This document shows, in pieces, positions 11,988-23,950 of a stretch of 64,000 nt of DNA; position 1 is the first letter of the stretch; each line of letters begins with the position of its first letter. A program made the position numbers and the translations under genes. The DNA lies in the NCBI GenBank assembly GCA_009823505.1, contig VZQC01005585.1, positions 688,781 to 752,780 of the forward strand, read 5' to 3'. The notes under the pieces are model-generated. The model made no database searches. It had not been told where the DNA came from and worked only from the letters and a program-made list of their open reading frames with translations. The stretch comes from Rhizomys pruinosus. Its lineage: Eukaryota > Chordata > Mammalia > Rodentia > Spalacidae.

Positions 11988-12422
11988 CCTGAACTGAATT
12001 GGAAAATGATGTATGAAATACACAAAGCATCAATAAAAAAAGGAAAAAAAAGGATAAAAAAGATAGTACATTCATACACAAAAATAAACAAATAAATAAA
12101 ATTAAAAATTTTTAAACAAATAAATAAAAAGAGACATTGAACTCTTAAAGTATTGGAATACTTTAAAAACTGTGATTGTTTTAGGTTGTACTGTGCTTTA
12201 TATTATGATATCAGCATGGGATATTGGGGAATAAGAAATAAAATGTTAGCCGGGGTGGTGGCTCACACTTTTAATCCCAGCACTCGGGAGGCAGAGGCAG
12301 GTGGATCTCTGTGAGTTCAAGGCCAGCTTGGTCTGCATAGTGAGTTCCAGGTCAGTTGGGACTACAGGGAGACCCTCTATCAAAAATAAAAATAAATAAA
12401 GAGAATTGAAAAGTAAAAAAAA
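11988..12422 (+). mobile_element. Composite insertion: L1 3' end + B2 tail + LTR-like piece + B1
   Basis: A 435-bp block lies between perfect 16-bp direct repeats AGAAAATTCATCTAGA (11972-11987 and 12423-12438). In order it holds an L1 3' terminus (11988-12062, GAATTGGAAAATGATGTATG), a B2 tail (about 12063-12130, AGTACATTCATACAC), and an unidentified segment resembling a rodent LTR-type repeat (12131-12247). Last comes a B1 (12248-12422, GGTGGCTCACACTTTTAATC) with an A-rich tail. The parts are clear; a single insertion event is inference. Confidence 0.7.
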
Positions 12423-12479
12423 AGAAAATTCATCTAGAATCTCAGAGTTACTTGATATAAGCAGTATTTCCTGATAACT

Positions 12480-12541
12480 GAAGTTCTAGATGCCAGGCAT
12501 TTGTGGCAAACACTTTAGCATCTGAGCCATCTTGCTGGCCA
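12480..12541 (-). mobile_element. B2/B3 head fragment
   Basis: AAACACTTTAGCATCTGAGC plus CATCTTGCTGGCC resembles the 5' (tRNA-like) end of a B2-type SINE in reverse. Short and diverged. Confidence 0.45.
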
Positions 12542-12649
12542 CTAGAAGTATATATTTCATATACATTGATTTTTGTATAATATTTATTAATCAAAAGCTG
12601 GACTGATGGTAAGTTTTTGACTTGGAGATTAGATTTCAAAAGCATACCT

Positions 12650-12937
12650 ATTGTGGTCATTTGAATGAAAATGACTCTCACAGGCTTCAAGTTATTTGGA
12701 CAGTGTGTCTCTAGTTGGTAGCACCTGATTTCTAGGCACTTGATGCTTCTTGTGCCTGCTTGAAGATGTGATCACTTGGCTTTCTGCTCAGGCCATCTCC
12801 TGGCATCATGCCTCCCCACCATGATGGACTCTAATCCCCTTGGAACAGGAGGTTCAAATGAACTCTTCCTTCTATAAGTTCCCTTAGTCATGGTGTTTCA
12901 TCAAAACAACAGAAAAGTAACTAATATACCCACACAG
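12650..12937 (+). repeat. Rodent LTR-like repeat, diverged
   Basis: Begins near GTGGTCATTTGAATGAAAAT, passes CATGCCTCCCCACCATGATG and GAGGTTCAAATGAACTC-like text, and ends near CAACAGAAAAGTAACTAATA. That ending resembles MaLR or related rodent LTR 3' ends. The family is uncertain. Confidence 0.5.
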
Positions 12938-12974
12938 AAACAAACAATGCTGTAGATAGAATTTTTTGATTTTT

Positions 12975-13007
12975 TAATTAATTAATTAATTAATTAATTA
13001 ATTAATA
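12975..13007. repeat. (AATT)n tract
   Basis: About eight AATT units; a shorter run resumes at 13160-13172, consistent with target-site duplication of the tract by the nested B1. Confidence 0.9.
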
Positions 13008-13159
13008 TTTTTTTTGGTCTTTTGGAGACAGGGTCTCCCTGTAGCCCCAGCTGTCCTGGAACTCACTCTGTAGATCAGGCTGGCCTTGAACTCACAAAGA
13101 TCCGCCTGCCTCTGCCTCCCAAGTGCTAGTATTAAGGGCATGCACCACCACGCCCGGCC
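13008..13159 (-). mobile_element. B1 SINE nested in B2 tail
   Basis: Full-length reverse B1: GGTCTTTTGGAGACAGGGTC ... GCACCACCACGCCCGGCC. It is inserted within the (AATT)n tail of the flanking B2 and is therefore younger than it. Confidence 0.92.
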
Positions 13160-13625
13160 TAATTAATTAATTTTTTATGTGTATAAATGTGCTGTCTGCA
13201 TGTAGGCTTGTGCACCCATGTCATGCAATACCGCGGAGGTCAGAAGAGGGTGTCAGATCTCCCTGGAACTGGAGCCAAAGATGGTTCCCAGCCTCCATGA
13301 GTAGACAGAATTTTAAATGAGCTAGTCATTCATATTTTAAAATATAACAACATATACAAAATATATTTATTTTTATTGCTTTAGAAACATATGGAAACAC
13401 ATAAAAATTCAATAAAAATATTACCAGGTGAGAAAAATATATTTAAATCTATGGAGTCAATGGGTTTAGGAAAATTTCCAAAAAGTATTAAAAGGGAAAC
13501 TAAAAGATCATGATGAACTCTTATTTTACAAGAAATTCAGACATATATGGAACCAATTTTAGCACAAATACATAACTGATATGTCCACATACACATACTA
13601 TAGAAACCAATGGTCTGTACTGTCT

Positions 13626-13838
13626 TTTTTTAATGATTTTTATTTTCTGTGTATGAGTAGATTGTCTGCATGTTTATAAGTTCATCCATGTCATATAATG
13701 CTCACAGGATCAGGTTTCAATTCCTTGGAACTGGAATTATAGAAAGTTGTTAGGTGCCATGTGGATGCTGGGAATAGAACCTTGGTCCTCTGTAAGAGCA
13801 GCTGATGCTCTTAACCACTGAGCCATCTCTCTAGCCCC
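13626..13838 (-). mobile_element. B2/B3-type SINE
   Basis: Reverse copy ending TAACCACTGAGCCATCTCTC. Imperfect target-site duplication CTGTACTGTCTTTT (about 13616) and CTGCACAGTCTTTT (about 13842). Confidence 0.88.
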
Positions 13839-15600
13839 CATCTGCACAGTCTTTTGCTGTGTTTCGTGCTCACACCAAGGGCAAGCACCATGGTCCTTGA
13901 CTTTCTTTACTCTTCAGAAATATCCTACCGGTGTGACATGAGATAATCCTAGCAGATAGTCTGTGCATTAGTGTGGCTAAGCTACCCATCAAGATATATA
14001 ACTGGTAAGTGCCAAGACAGACAAACATTAGTCCCCACTGGCCAAAAAGTCCACTGCATATGGATTTCCCCCCTAAAAATGGCTTACTGATTTATTATAT
14101 GCATTAAAGTATATGCAAAATATTTGCACATATGCATGAATATATATTCCAATGTTGTAATTATAAATATAAATTTTATAAACCATGTTGAAGATAGCTA
14201 TGTGATTCTTATATATTACATTTTTTCACATTGCATTTGTGCTTGCAGCTGATTGTGAAAGTGTGTGTGTATGTGTGTGTGTGAGTGTGTGTATGTGTGT
14301 GTGTGTAATCACACACATTGTATCATGGATACTGTCAGGTACCTATGCCTGAATATTTCAAAGGTACATTTATAATGCAAAGTAAGAAAACAACAACAAC
14401 AAAAAAACTGGTACCTTATTGAAAATGTCATCAACCGCTGGGAATGGATGTGAAGGAAACACATCAATTTTCCTGCCTCCCTTAAAGGCAAGCAGAAAGC
14501 AGAACTGCTCTTTTTAAATCGATGGAATTAACAAAAGCAATTGAATGTGGCAGAGAGGAGATGTCAGGTAGGAACCAGCACATGTGGGACCTGAAGCCTG
14601 TGAATAACTTAGAGGAGACATCAATGCCTCTGCTGCAAGTGATTACCCCACTCTCTATGCTGCTGTAAAACATGGCAGCAGTTGTCCTTGTGCCAGAAAA
14701 CGTCAAAACTTTAAAGACTCAGCCTTAGTTATGTGAAATGGAACAGGAACTATTTGCCCTAAATATTCAACCTTTTAATTTTAAAAGTTATGAAATATTT
14801 AAGCAAGAAATATTCCCAAGACTGGAAGATGTTTAAATGGTTACTTTAGAAAGAAGAAAAGAAGAGCATATGCCTATTTTTTAATTCATAAGAAAATGAT
14901 TAAATGACTAGCTTTTCAAAGAGCCCACTTTCAATTACCCACAGAGAGATTGCCTACAGAAAGTTCTAAACGCCAAGCTGGCATCTCCATCCGTCCAGAC
15001 CACAGCTTCCCTTCCACTTTCACTACTGTCCTCAGGGGAATAAGAATGAACTTCAATATCAGCAGAAGTAAAGCATAATGGCCACATTTATAAAATAATT
15101 TTCACTGATATTTTTATTCCGAGGCAGAAGGAAAGGGAATTGTGAGCATAACTGACACACCTGGACTTCTGCAGCTTCTGCTGTCACTGCAGCCTTTTAC
15201 AAGACCCAGAAGCAGGCTTGCTCCATGGTCATCCTTCCAGGATTCCCAGGACCTAGGCCACCTCCCTCACCAGCTTTTAGCTTTTATCCAAACTCCGTCT
15301 ACCTTAACACTAGAATATAATGAATACTCAGTGAATATTTTGAGAAAAAAGAGAGGGAGAGAAGGAGGAAGGGAAGGAGGGAGGGAGGAGGAATGAGAGA
15401 AGGAAGGAGAGAGTAAAGGAAAGGAAATGTCAGGTATGGAGACTGTGGCACTTATTTGTCACCAATACAACTCACAATAAAGAGTAAAGATATAAAAGAA
15501 GCAATATTTGTGAATGGTTACATTTTACACAAGTTCAGATAAAATGTCTATTAATATCTATTTAATAGTTGTCTTAGATACACAGCAAATATTTTAGTGT
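13839..15600. other. Non-coding sequence; GT-rich and GA-rich tracts
   Basis: Contains an interrupted GT tract at 14262-14306 and a GGGA/GGAA-rich run at about 15346-15420. The rest is unrecognised. The frame at 15142-15396 ends in the GA tract and is not credible as a gene. Confidence 0.45.
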
Positions 15601-16428
15601 TGTTATAGGTTGGAAATCAGAGGCACAATTCAAAGCTGCAAGGTAAAGATTATTTATGGCCTGACCAAACCTCCAGTCTCTTCAGGAGAAGGAGACAAAG
15701 AAACGGCCCCCCATCAGAAGCAGGAGAGTCATTTTATAGTCAGAGACAGACTTTGATTTCTTTGCAAGTGAGAGTTACAGACGAGGAACCTGGCTGTTAG
15801 CTATAAGGAAAAATGCATGCTGAGGTTTATATGTGATCAGCCACCCCCCAGAAACATAGCATAAAACAATTGCATGACATGTGATTCATAAAAGTACAAG
15901 GCAGAATAAAAGTTTAAAAAGCAAGTTGACTCACCAGGCGTGGTGGGGCATGCCTTTAATCCTAGCACTTGGGAGGCAGAGGCAGGTGGATCTTTGTGAG
16001 TTCAAGGCCAGCCTGATCTACAGAGCAAGTTCCAGGACAGCTGGGGCTATAGGGAGACCCTGTCTCAAAAATACCAAAAAAAAAAAAAAAAAAAAAAAAA
16101 AATGCAAGTTGACTCCACCCTTAGTTAGCCCTTAAGTTTAAGTTTGGAACAAGTTCTAAAAACAAGTGGTCATTATAATGAACAATATAGAGATAGAGGA
16201 ATCATTCCCGTAACATTAAGTCAACCCCTCACCTGGAACAAGGTTTTAGAAAAAACACGTTACTATTACAAGGAGCAATGTAGTAATAAATCGTCGCCTG
16301 CAACAAGTATTATGTTTTGCAGTTTATAGAATTGATTTAGTTTTCATAAGATACTTTTGAGAAAAGATAGCAAATCCCAAGGAAGCTTAACTACTCTTCC
16401 CAGGAATCCTTCAGGAAGGGGAATCACA
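15601..16428 (-). mobile_element. Probable ERV LTR, interrupted by B1
   Basis: On the plus strand it runs from TGTTATAGG to GAATCACA, so the minus strand reads TG...CA. The minus strand carries CTATAAAATGACTCTCC (TATA-like), then a GAAGAGACTGGAGG region, then an ATAAATAATCTTTACC polyadenylation-like region close to the 3' end. That order fits an LTR. No internal retroviral region and no convincing target-site duplication is seen, so the borders are tentative. Confidence 0.5.
15933..16103 (+). mobile_element. B1 SINE
   Basis: Forward B1 (CAGGCGTGGTGGGGCATGCC ... CCCTGTCTCAAAAATACC) with an A tail of about 25 nt. Target-site duplication GCAAGTTGACTC at 15921-15932 and 16104-16115. Confidence 0.95.
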
Positions 16429-17072
16429 GTGAGTTGTGGGTGTTCATGGGCAACTGGCCAAAGATTACTGTATTTAAAGCTAATCTGGGTTATCTAGAAA
16501 GTAGAAATTCCATGAGAGAGAGAAAAGAGGGAAACAGCACGTGTTTGTGTATGTTCATGTATGTATGTATGAGTATCTGTGTATATCTGTATGTATACAT
16601 GTATGTGTGTATGTATATTTTTATGCATGTATGTGTATGTGTGTACAAATGCATTGTACATGTGCATGTGTATGAATGCATATGTGTGGAGGTGTACACA
16701 TTTGTTTTCAAATAAATGACAGCGAAAATGAATAAATTTGAGAAAAAGTCCTTCCTATAATGGTTCTCCCACACATGAGGGAGGCTTTTCAATGAGACGG
16801 GATCAGATCGGGAAGGACGCTAGCCTGCAGAAGGGAATTCCTAAGGCTCTGGCCTGGGAGGGATGGGCCAATGTTTGGTCTCGATGTCATTAATCAGAAC
16901 CAGAGAAAAAAACACACCTTCATGTAAGAGAGCCCAAGAAATGCAGACAATTTCAAGCCCTGGAAGAAAATAAAAATAGCAATCTAAGAGGGAGGCCTGA
17001 TCCTCATTATCTTTTGGTTACTTTATAAAATTAAAATTCCATTTATTTAATTAATTTACTCATTCATTTATT
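16429..17072. other. Non-coding sequence with a TATG/TG low-complexity run
   Basis: Position 16553-16690 is a degenerate GTAT/GTGT tract that produces spurious Tyr/Val/Cys- and His/Thr-rich frames on both strands. The remainder is unrecognised. Confidence 0.5.
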
Positions 17073-17677
17073 CATTCAACAGAATCTCACTGTATATCCC
17101 TGGATGGTCTGTGTATTAGTCAGGGTTCTCTAAAGAAACAGAAGCAACAGGATGAATATATAGCTATATACAATTTATTGATTTGCTCATGTGACAGAGC
17201 TCAAGTAGTCCAACAGTAGCCACGCTGCACTGGAGAGGCTGAGAATCTGGGGAACTGCTCAGTCTGAAAGGCTGGATGTCTCAGTAGTCCCAGTCTGGTG
17301 CTGAAGGCCCGATGGATTCCAGGAGATCTGCTGGTCTCAGTACACACTGGGATCCGTAGGGTTGGTCACAGCAGCAAGACAAACTCACCAGTGAGAGAGA
17401 GGCAAGCCCCAGGAAAAAAAGGGACCAGCTCCCTCTGCCATGGCCTTTTATACTGCCTGCTGGCAGAAGGTAATGCCCACATTTGGGATGGGCCATCTGG
17501 GTTGAGGTAGTCCAAACCAAAGATCCTTTTAATCTTATTTGTTCCTTAGTCCAGTCGAGTTGACACCCAGGATTAACCATCACAGTCTGCAACTCACTAT
17601 ATAGATCAGGTTGGCCTCAGACTCCCAGAAATCCACCTGCCTTTGTCTCCTAAGTGCTGGGATTAAAGATATACACA
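17073..17677 (-). mobile_element. B1 SINE split by a MaLR LTR
   Basis: The reverse B1 is in two parts: about 17073-17111 (ACAGAATCTCACTGTATATC) and 17590-17677 (CAACTCACTATATAGATCAG ... AAGTGCTGGGATTAAAG). The halves join correctly once the LTR and one copy of its duplication are ignored. Confidence 0.85.
17112..17584 (-). mobile_element. Solo LTR, ERVL-MaLR (ORR1-like)
   Basis: A 473-bp LTR. The minus strand begins TGTGATGGTTAATCCTGGGT, has TATAAAAGGCC and a late AATAAATTG polyadenylation signal, and ends GACTAATACA. A perfect 5-bp target-site duplication GTCTG (17107-17111 and 17585-17589) fits this class. There is no internal sequence, so it is a recombined solo LTR sitting inside a B1. 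Confidence 0.92.
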
Positions 17678-19190
17678 AAAAAGACAAACTTCTTTTGGAA
17701 CCTCTAACTGATGTTATAAACATGGCAGTAATAACCATGGATGTGCAAACATCTCTGTGATAGAATAGAGTTCATTGGGTATATGCCTAGGAGTGGAATG
17801 GTGACTGAATGCCTCCTTTAAATTAGCTGTGTGATATTTTTTATTTGTGAATTGATTAGAATAATGTGATTTTATAAGTAAATAATATTGTTTAAAGCTG
17901 TGACTTCATGGTTTATAGTCTCCCTTTAACAACATTCTGTGACACATTTGAGAATTTGAGAGTAGAAAACAGGCAGGCAGGATGGAAGGTAGGAATGTAG
18001 GATTTCAATAAAATGTGAGGTCCTAAGAGAACTGGGATTTCAAAGTAGCCCCCAGGTTCAGAGTCTGGGAGGCAGGTCTAGGACTCAACTATGACAGCAA
18101 GGTTCCAAACAATCAAGGACCCTGGTGTGAGTGCTAGGGACAGGACTAACATTTAGTAGTCTTTCAGAATTCCCTTTAGGTATTGAAGGATTGTTATTAA
18201 ACCTGCAAGAATGTGGAAAACTGAATAAATAAGAAAACAGAGATTATGAACAGCTTTTCAAAGCTCCAGTCTCATATTCTGAAGGGAAAAGGGATAAGTT
18301 CCATTTTGATTACTAGTGTCTAGATAACATACTGGGGGAAAGGCATTCTGAATCCCAATGTGAATGGGTTTCTCATTGGCACTATGTCCTGCTTTGCATT
18401 ATCTGTGACCTCTGTCCCTTTGCTGGAGTATGATGCACATTTTTGGAGCCAGACAATGGCAACTGACTGACCCATGAGTCACCTGACATTGCTGCTTTTG
18501 TGGCTACTCCAATCCTGCTCTGTCTCTCTGGTCTCCACAGGGACCCCTCTGCTTGTTTGGGCATCAAAGATATCTTAGTTTTGTCTTATGATTTTTGTAC
18601 ATAATTTTTAGTATTCCCTTATATTTTTCCTTGCACTGATTAAAATTGGGTCCCTAGTGAAGCTTTATGAATATAAAAATTGTTTGGTCTTAATTTTAAT
18701 CAATCATATTTTTATATGTGTTGGAAGATGCATATTCTGATCTTGTTAAAAGAACAGAAAAGCAGTCTTTCTTATCCTGAGTTCAGGGAGTAGAATATAT
18801 TGTTAATATACTAATGACTAAATTATTTTCTCTTTCTAGAATTAAAATGTAGTTGTATTTATAGATGCTTGGCTTTGATGCCTAATAAGACACAGATGTT
18901 TTCTAAAGCCTCTTTGAATTCTAATTGTTGAATTACACTTCAAACATATTAACTAACAAGTTAATCCCACTCTTATCTGATGTAAATTTACTAACATCTA
19001 CTATGAATAGTAAGTTGAAAGACTTTAGGTAGAAAGGGGAAAAAAATCTGCCTGAGAGGAGTGAGTTGCATATTTACATTTACTTTTCCTTATAAAATAA
19101 ACAATTTATGATGCATTGACCAGGAAAGAAATTTATAGATTCACCTTACTATGGAGTTGCCTTTTTAACTACTCATTTTCATACAATGGA
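17678..19190. other. Non-coding sequence, nothing recognised
   Basis: No gene, RNA or clear repeat recognised in about 1.5 kb. Confidence 0.4.
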
Positions 19191-19194
19191 CTGG

Positions 19195-19640
19195 CAACAG
19201 CGTGTTCTAGACATGACAGGGAAGCTGCACCCCATGAAATCTCAACAATATGGTTGCTGAAACAAGACCTACATAATGACAACACCAATTGATGTGCCGA
19301 TGGGGATGGGGGAAATTTCACAAGGCCACACTCCTAGAGGAATTACAGGTGGTCCATGGCTGCTGAGAGAGGGAGAATCAGTCTTCTACATGGACAAGTC
19401 CCCCAAGAGGTTAGCTCATGGCAAATGGTTAGCCCTACACACATATACATCAGACCAATACTAAACGAGTTCAGTGGGTTTTCGACCTGTATGTGTGTAA
19501 CAATAATAAGTAAAGAACATGAAGTCATGAATTTGAGAAGTAGCAGGGGTGGAGAGATACAGGATGAGTGGGAAAGGGGAGAGGGAGAGGTAGAAATGTA
19601 CTTGTGTGCAAAATTTAAAAAAGAATAAAAAAGATAAATG
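19195..19640 (+). mobile_element. L1 3' end (5'-truncated)
   Basis: Forward L1 3' UTR: CCCCATGAAATCTCAACAAT, ATGACAACACCAATTGATGT, GGGGGAAATTTCACAAGGCC, CTGAGAGAGGGAGAATCAGT and AGTAGCAGGGGTGGAG, ending in an A-rich tail (TTTAAAAAAGAATAAAAAAG). It is a truncated insertion with no coding portion. Confidence 0.85.
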
Positions 19641-19878
19641 AAGAAGGCACTTTTGATTTGCCATATAAATGAGTTTACTTTTTAGCACTTATTACACTGT
19701 ATTTAGAGCTACTTGTGTCTTGGATAAGCTTGTCTACATGGTAAAACATGGCTTTCATAATCTGCTTTTAAATTTTACTTTGCTGCCATTTTATTATAGA
19801 CCAAATAGAGGAAATGAAAGTTTCTCTGTTTCCTATGTCAAAAGTCCCAGGAACTGAGTTGGCGCTAAGCTTTTGTCA

Positions 19879-20736
19879 NNNNNNNNNNNNNNNNNNNNNN
19901 NNNNNNNNNNNNNNNNNNNNNNNNNNNNNNNNNNNNNNNNNNNNNNNNNNNNNNNNNNNNNNNNNNNNNNNNNNNNNNNNNNNNNNNNNNNNNNNNNNNN
20001 NNNNNNNNNNNNNNNNNNNNNNNNNNNNNNNNNNNNNNNNNNNNNNNNNNNNNNNNNNNNNNNNNNNNNNNNNNNNNNNNNNNNNNNNNNNNNNNNNNNN
20101 NNNNNNNNNNNNNNNNNNNNNNNNNNNNNNNNNNNNNNNNNNNNNNNNNNNNNNNNNNNNNNNNNNNNNNNNNNNNNNNNNNNNNNNNNNNNNNNNNNNN
20201 NNNNNNNNNNNNNNNNNNNNNNNNNNNNNNNNNNNNNNNNNNNNNNNNNNNNNNNNNNNNNNNNNNNNNNNNNNNNNNNNNNNNNNNNNNNNNNNNNNNN
20301 NNNNNNNNNNNNNNNNNNNNNNNNNNNNNNNNNNNNNNNNNNNNNNNNNNNNNNNNNNNNNNNNNNNNNNNNNNNNNNNNNNNNNNNNNNNNNNNNNNNN
20401 NNNNNNNNNNNNNNNNNNNNNNNNNNNNNNNNNNNNNNNNNNNNNNNNNNNNNNNNNNNNNNNNNNNNNNNNNNNNNNNNNNNNNNNNNNNNNNNNNNNN
20501 NNNNNNNNNNNNNNNNNNNNNNNNNNNNNNNNNNNNNNNNNNNNNNNNNNNNNNNNNNNNNNNNNNNNNNNNNNNNNNNNNNNNNNNNNNNNNNNNNNNN
20601 NNNNNNNNNNNNNNNNNNNNNNNNNNNNNNNNNNNNNNNNNNNNNNNNNNNNNNNNNNNNNNNNNNNNNNNNNNNNNNNNNNNNNNNNNNNNNNNNNNNN
20701 NNNNNNNNNNNNNNNNNNNNNNNNNNNNNNNNNNNN
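19879..20736. other. Assembly gap (858 N)
   Basis: Run of N. Frames reported across it are artefacts. Confidence 1.
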
Positions 20737-20843
20737 TGCTACACAAGTACTCTGCAGTTACCACTGGCATACAAAGACAGTCCTGACTCTAGCTCTTAAA
20801 TCTTCGAAACCACTGTTTATAGGTCTTGTAAATGCTTTTCTTT

Positions 20844-21103
20844 TTTTTTTTAATTTTTTTAATTAATTTTTTATTTATTTCTGTATGTGTATTAATGTAC
20901 TGTCTGCATGCAAGTTTGTGCACCCGTGTCGTGCAATGCCGCGGAGGTCAGAAGAGGGTGTCGGATTCCCCTGGAACTGGAATTCTCCTGGAATTGGAGT
21001 TTCAGACGGTTCTCGGCCACCATGTGGGTGCTGGGGATCGAACCCGGGTCCTCTGCAAGAGCAGTCGGCGCTCTTAACCTCTAGGCCATCTCTCCAGCCC
21101 CCC
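20844..21103 (-). mobile_element. B2 SINE, young
   Basis: Full-length CpG-rich reverse B2 (GCAATGCCGCGGAGGTCAGA, CTCGGCCACCATG). Perfect 16-bp target-site duplication GTAAATGCTTTTCTTT at 20828-20843 and 21104-21119. Confidence 0.97.
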
Positions 21104-21119
21104 GTAAATGCTTTTCTTT

Positions 21120-22489
21120 GTCCCCCGGACTCTTCATTTCCTCTGTCCCTAACTAGAATGTCTATTCCTGGATTTTTCTCTTCAGCACTCTCCCCTCCAG
21201 TCATTATACATTCTGTCCAAGGTGTTTACTCACATCCATGTTCACCTTGTTTGGATAAATTCCACTGATAGGTTTATCATTTAAGGTTAAACATACCTTA
21301 GAATTTCTGGTTCTTTTTGTAAATGTTCACTCTACACAAAGACCTCACACATAATGTTGAAATGCTGTCTACAAATCTCCCTCTCTGCTGCATGTGTTTC
21401 ATCTCTGCCTGTTATAGTTATAGTGTAACTAAATGAGTTCTTTGTCTCTCTAGCATATCTATCTCTGTCTCTCTGGCTCCTTCCTGCTTGCGTCCTCTTC
21501 CTCTTCCTCTTTCTAATCCTCCCTTCCCCCATTCCTCTCTGTTGTTCTGTTCTTTCTTCATGGAGGCCTATTCTTTTGTTTTGACTAGGTCTAACTGTAT
21601 CACATACATGCTCCACGGCATTAATTAAAGCATTGCTTCATTTTGAAAATGCTCTTCCTCTGCCTTAAACTGACTAGGCTGTTTATTCTCTACACTTTCC
21701 AATAAATTTTCAAGGTCACAAAAGGTGTCTTTAGCACGTTTATATCCTCAGTTGTAAAAATAAAGGTGGTCAAGTAAAGAAAGCTAAAGGTATAGACAAT
21801 CCATAGGAAATGTGTGTGGATATAGATGAGACTGCTGAGACAGAATGCACAAGGGCAGACAGCTGACAATATGTTGAGTTTGAAAAATAAATTATTGAAA
21901 TATATGTGTGGTGCCTGTGAGTCGTATATTTAAGGTAGACATCATTTGATGCAGAGAAACTAATAAACAACACAGCCAAATAAAACAGAAGCTTGAAATC
22001 ACACGCTGACCAAGAACCACAATTCACGAAGAGCAAGTGCAACCCAAAGGCTTTTAGGCAATACTCTGCTTTCACTTTGACAGAAAAAGAAATCAGATTT
22101 TAAGAACTATTTTAATTTGTGTAAAGTGGGAAGGCACTGAAGACTTAATATGAAAATCAATGTAGGAAAACCAGACGAAGAATACATTTGCTAAAGTAAA
22201 TGTGCCAGAGGTATGAGGGGCTGGGAATAAGAAAACACTAGTCAGATTTCAAAATAAGAAAGGAAGGAAGATTTGTTTTATTTTTCCTTTCTTGTCTTTA
22301 ATGCTTTGATTTGGAATAGTATGAGGATGTATTTGTTTTGTACTTCTGCTATAGCAAGTTACCAGATGTTTAATGCTGAAACAATACACATCTGTAATGT
22401 TAAGTTTCTAGAAATTAGAAACCCCTAAAATATTTTTTAAGCCTACAAGTTTATCTTGCTCCCAGTGGCTGTATAAAAAGAATTGGTTT

Positions 22490-22534
<45 letters not shown>

Positions 22535-22716
22535 AAGCTTCCTAGAACCGTTGAGATATGTGGGTCAGTAAAATAACACTTTAGGAAGATCAGGCTATGT
22601 CCACATCTTTCACTTAAACACATCCACCTTAGCTTAGTAATTGATATGTTAAGAGGTTCTGGGGGAGAGAATATGTCCATGTTTGGAAAGATAAATTTGT
22701 CTCACAGAGAGAAGAT
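21120..22716. other. Non-coding sequence; one GT microsatellite
   Basis: Unrecognised apart from the (TG)n tract at 22495-22531. The stretch at 21480-21560 is CT-rich. Confidence 0.45.
22495..22531. repeat. (TG)n microsatellite
   Basis: About 18 uninterrupted TG units. Confidence 0.97.
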
Positions 22717-22724
22717 GAAGAGTA

Positions 22725-22967
22725 TGGGGCTGGAGAGATGGCCTAGTGGTTAAGAGTGCCGACCGCTCTTACAGAGGACCAGGGTTCAATCCCCAGCACC
22801 CACATGGCGGCCTAGAACCGTCTGGAACTCCAATTCCAGTAGAACTCCAGTTCCAGGGGAATCCGACACCCTCTTCTGACCTCTGCAGCATTGCACGACA
22901 CGGGTGCACAAACCTGCATGCAGACAGTACATTCATACACATATAGAAATAAATAAAATTTAAAAAA
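22725..22967 (+). mobile_element. B2 SINE
   Basis: Forward B2: GGGGCTGGAGAGATGGCCTA head, GGTTCAATCCCCAGCACCCA B box, ATAAATAAAATTTAAAAA tail. Target-site duplication GAAGAGTA at 22717-22724 and 22968-22975. Confidence 0.95.
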
Positions 22968-22975
22968 GAAGAGTA

Positions 22976-23950
22976 AACAGAGACATTTCTGAGCATCACT
23001 CATTAAAATTTGTGTCTCAATTACATTAAGGAAGTAATTTTTATAAAGCAATTCATGTTTTTTAGGGCATTTTTAGTCTAATAATCATACTGAACCTTTA
23101 AAACATCACTGCAAAAGATACAGGTAAGACAGGATATCCATTTCCTATGTATAAACTAAGTTTATATATATACTCATGAGAGAATTATGGATTGCCTTGA
23201 CTAAGGCAGTAAATAAAAGATTTACAATACAAAGCTATGTTTTCAATTTTTTTAAATTTAAATTTTTTCTTTTTAATTGATTATAAAATAAAAAATATAC
23301 ATATTAATGAAGTATCTTGGATGTTTCACTGTACATACGCATTATAGGTTTGAATAGGGATACATGTATCTCTCACCTCATTTATTTTCTGTTTTTTTTC
23401 TTTCCTCATTCAATCTCAATGTCTTTGATTTGTTCATGTTTATGGGTCATTTCCTTCCCACTGCTCAATAACAGCACAAATAAACAACTGATATTAACCT
23501 AACACTGTGTTGTACCTGGATACATTCTTCATTTTGAGTGAAACTTGGAAAGTTAAACACATTTACATGTATTTCGAGTTTTAGATTGAAAACTGAAATG
23601 CAGCCTAGTCCCAGAGGCAGAAGACATAGAATCTTCTGAAGACTTCCACCCTGCTTTCTTCTTGGGTTTCTGATTAATTGGGAGCAGACCCAAGGACCTG
23701 TAGATTCAAGTAGGTGCTGGATAGAAGAATGTAAACTTGTGTATAAATTGTTGCTAATATTCAGGTTCCAGGACCTGAGATAGAGTAGAGTGGAAGAGAC
23801 TGCCATCTTTGGAAAGGAGTTACTTCTCTAATAGACTGTGGTTGTTTTCTAGTATATGGACAGTTGTTTGCATAGATTGTCTATTTAAAAGGAATAAATG
23901 AGAAATTTAAATCAATTCTCTTAAGTAGCAAGGACTATCATTTAGGAATA
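22976..23950. other. AT-rich non-coding sequence, nothing recognised
   Basis: No gene or clear repeat recognised. Confidence 0.4.

Larger units (their letters stand above)
12967..13301 (-). mobile_element. 5'-truncated B2 SINE holding a B1 in its tail
   Basis: Reverse B2 body (about 13160-13301: GCAATACCGCGGAGGTCAGA ...) lacking its tRNA-like head. Its AATT-rich tail is split by the B1 at 13008-13159. Imperfect target-site duplications TAGATAGAATTTTT (about 12953) and TAGACAGAATTTTA (13302) bracket the unit. Confidence 0.8.

Noticed and set aside
16434..16792. Tyr/Val/Cys-rich and His/Thr-rich frames on opposite strands
   Set aside because: Both are translations of the degenerate GTAT/TGTG tract.
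19814..20866. Long open frames of 300-350 codons on both strands
   Set aside because: They consist almost entirely of N codons across the 858-base gap.
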